Shown here: piece by piece, positions 61,679 to 64,000 of the stretch | How positions within the stretch are numbered: position 1 is the first letter of the stretch | Layout of the letters: every line of letters starts with the position of its first letter | Source: Hofstenia miamia | Taxonomy: Eukaryota > Xenacoelomorpha > Acoela > Hofsteniidae | NCBI GenBank assembly: GCA_900660155.1 | Contig: CABFPE010000614.1 | Coordinates: 326,480 to 390,479, forward strand | Direction of reading: 5' to 3' | DNA: 64,000 nt | The notes under the pieces: model-generated | Databases searched by the model: none | Told to the model about the DNA's origin: nothing | Seen by the model: only the letters and a program-made list of their open reading frames with translations | Position numbers and translations under genes: made by a program

Positions 61679-63561
61679 TACTAAATGTGATTGCTCTTAA
61701 CGTGATCTATAATAGCCTATTCACATCGGACAACATTCACTCAGCAATTAAATCAGCTTTTACTTTAAATTTCGCAATGGGATTTGGCAACAAGCTATAG
61801 CCACATATTTAGTATGATTAAGTCATTCACAGAGAGTGTGTCAAGTTAAAATTTGACAATCTGGAATTTCAATTTCAGGGCCATTTCAAAACTTCGGGCA
61901 TGAGATTCAAGTCAAAGTAGATTAATAGTTGATAAAATCCTTAAAAAACTTTACATGAAAAATGAAATTTAGTGGATCTTCTATTACAGTCAATGCTGGC
62001 TATTAGATAACATAGTTAACAGCATATTTCTGATGTTATTATTCTAGAAACATTACTTGGATAAGCTTTTAGTACACAGTAACTGCTTATAGGGCAGTTT
62101 CTAGTGTCCTATTAAAAAATAGCATTAAGAAAACAATCTCTGATTGATAAAATGGATTAGAAATGGGAAATTACAATAACATATAACTCAATGTAAGAAA
62201 ATCAATTACATAACTTTGCTAGATTTCTTAGAAAGTTAGGATCAGCCAAGCATTTCAAAGTCATAAGTATCTTTTGGAAAGACTGATGCTTACTTATATA
62301 CAAAACTATTCGGTTTTTATGTTAAATATTATGTTGTATGGTAGCTCTAACTTCATTCATTCATAGAAATTTACGAATTCCATTATTAATAATTTAATAG
62401 TTGCTAAATTTTAATAAACTTTTAAATTCTAAATCCAAAATTGCATTATCAAATAAATATATAAATACTTCGTTCGATAATAAATATTTTTTTCTATACC
62501 AAGTCAATTTTCAAGCAATAATATTTTTTTATACTTTTCACATGCTCAATTAAAATTGCATATAGAAATTGTAATGACAGTTGGGAAGGTTTATTGAATT
62601 GATGTATACATTTATTTAATTATATATATACTTCTTTGATAGTCAAAATTTCTTCAGACATTGATGGTGACTATTTGAGAAAAGTCTTTATTATTTGTCT
62701 TGCTCACACCTGCACAATTTAATAAACGTTTGATGTAAATGCTAAATTAAGATTATAATAAAAATAATATAATATTAATTCAAAAATCTACAAAATAATA
62801 TTAAAGACTAGACTGAAAGGGATGCTTTGTTTAAATTACTAAAGTTGCTTAATATATATTTATATATGTTAATATATTTATAGATACAATACTACTACTG
62901 CTACTAGTGTCACCCTTTAGCTAAACAGTTATCAATTTCAAAATCTAGCATAATTTACGGAATCACTATAATTTCAACCCTATGTCTCAAATCAAGACTA
63001 CTCTTAACCAACATTCATTTATGAACAGAGTTATATGTCTTAACTACAAATATCTAAATAAATTGACATAAATAATTATAAATAACAATCAAGTTGACTA
63101 ATAGGGAACATCTTTTATAATGATAGCCTTAATTATACTTTACTTTACTTTACCTTAATTACTTTACTACTAAATGTCACTAGTAATATAACTATCTACA
63201 AAAATAAGTTATTTATATAAAGTTCTTATTGTTCTGCAATTGCTGCAGAAACAAGACAAGAACCAGGAAGAAACAGTGGTGAAATATTCTAAACATGAAA
63301 TTCCATGAATCTGATCAGTCGGTTTTTAAACACATAGGAATTATCGGAATTATCAACAAAAGTAAATATTATTAGGTAATTGACCATATAGATTATACGA
63401 TCCTAAAAAATATTATATGACCTAATCTTTCTACATGTATGTATGGAAAATACGTTTTTTGAACTTTTTCTTAATTCTCTTGAATCAGTTGAGCACACAT
63501 AAGCATAGAGATTTACTTTGTATAATACATTTAATAGTCTGTTAAAACATACTAGGTTATA
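60950..63561. other. non-coding stretch with (TA)n
   Basis: (TA)n at 61640-61680. At 61160-61345 a GC-richer patch carries a 10-base inverted repeat (gtcatttctg/cagaaatgac). Otherwise AT-rich, nothing coding seen. Confidence 0.55.
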
Positions 63562-64000
63562 CAGGGTGACACAAAAAAAAACGTTCATCAATTAAAATCG
63601 AATAACTTCCAAAATTTTATTTAGATTAACGCAAAAATTCAGATACATTAGGTTAAGTCTATGTAGCAGACATCTCCAAAGTTTCAAGTCTGTACCACAA
63701 AAACTCTTTGTTTAACTGGTGCTCAAAAAATGTGCTCTAAATGAGCTCCCTTCTGCTCCAAGCACATTTGGATCCGGCGGGCAAAGTTCTCGATGCCCCC
63801 CCAAATTCTTCATTTGGGACCGCTCTTATTGCTGCCGTCAATCAGGGTCATGGTCTGGGGGTAGTTTGCCATATACCTCTGTCCAAGGTATCCTTTTAGC
63901 GCAAAACCAGTGGCACATGAGCACTCGTTTCCTCATGTCGGCAAGGGCAAGCCTTGCGGCTGATCAGTCGGTCAAGGAAACAATGCTGTAGCCATGCCAA
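63562..64000 (-). mobile_element. mariner-family element with transposase C-terminus, cut by window end
   Basis: The left terminus CAGGGTGACACAAAAAAAAA is preceded by TA, as in Tc1/mariner-type elements. On minus, 63723-63810 reads IENFARRIQMCLEQKGAHLE and HIF then stop, the usual C-terminus of this transposase group; upstream sequence to the window edge continues in shifted frames with GYL and ANYPQT-type residues. Decayed. The remaining part lies beyond 64000. Confidence 0.8.

Noticed and set aside
63719-63991. 90-codon plus-strand frame at the window end
   Set aside because: Antisense shadow of the mariner-type transposase read on minus.
1-64000. CRISPR arrays, bacterial operons, phage or viral genes
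   Set aside because: None seen; the sequence is animal-like nuclear DNA throughout.

Overview
The window is AT-rich eukaryotic DNA (roughly 70% A+T). It is mostly intronic or intergenic, with long (TA)n microsatellites, decayed transposons, one intact DEG/ENaC channel gene and a scatter of exon-sized coding patches. The channel, the immunoglobulin-type exon, the LINEs, the hAT-like MITEs and the Tc1/mariner-like elements of a type common in arthropods point to an invertebrate animal. An arthropod such as an arachnid is my guess, and the species cannot be fixed from sequence alone. Nothing looks bacterial or viral.

Layout. 1-14 kb: three decayed non-LTR retrotransposons, two of them the same family in opposite orientation (about 3.3-5.3 kb plus, 11.0-13.7 kb minus) and a third of another family on minus (8.6-9.1 kb). 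A cluster of small palindromes lies at 9.3-10.4 kb. 14-20 kb: weak exon candidates, then a clear I-set immunoglobulin exon on plus (18.3 kb) and a possible Ig half-domain exon on minus (19.5 kb). 20-33 kb: microsatellites, an exactly 1000-base gap, a MITE lying between two (TA)n runs, tRNA-like SINE remnants and an 18-base match to the Tn5 mosaic end. 33-54 kb: a run of plus-strand exon-like patches (33.2, 36.3, 37.8, 40.2, 45.7, 46.6, 49.2, 49.9, 50.3, 54.2 kb). Several have compatible intron phases and may form one long-intron gene for an unrecognised, partly helical protein. The same stretch holds an internally deleted mariner element, a long imperfect hairpin, a 55-base perfect tandem duplication and a 974-base nearly identical block pair joined by one N. 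54-58 kb: a minus-strand candidate terminal exon, a hAT-like MITE and the DEG/ENaC gene. 58-64 kb: transposon debris, including a mariner C-terminus on plus, a second hAT-like MITE with a 7/8 target-site duplication, and a mariner-family end that runs off the window.

Confident calls are the DEG/ENaC gene, the Ig exon, the retrotransposon and mariner remnants, the gaps, the microsatellites and the duplications. Most other exon calls rest only on open frame plus splice-site consensus and may include false positives. I see no convincing new multi-gene system. The points most worth checking are the possible plus-strand gene at 33-54 kb, the assembly artefacts (mosaic end, one-N duplicate) and the long hairpin at 40.6 kb.
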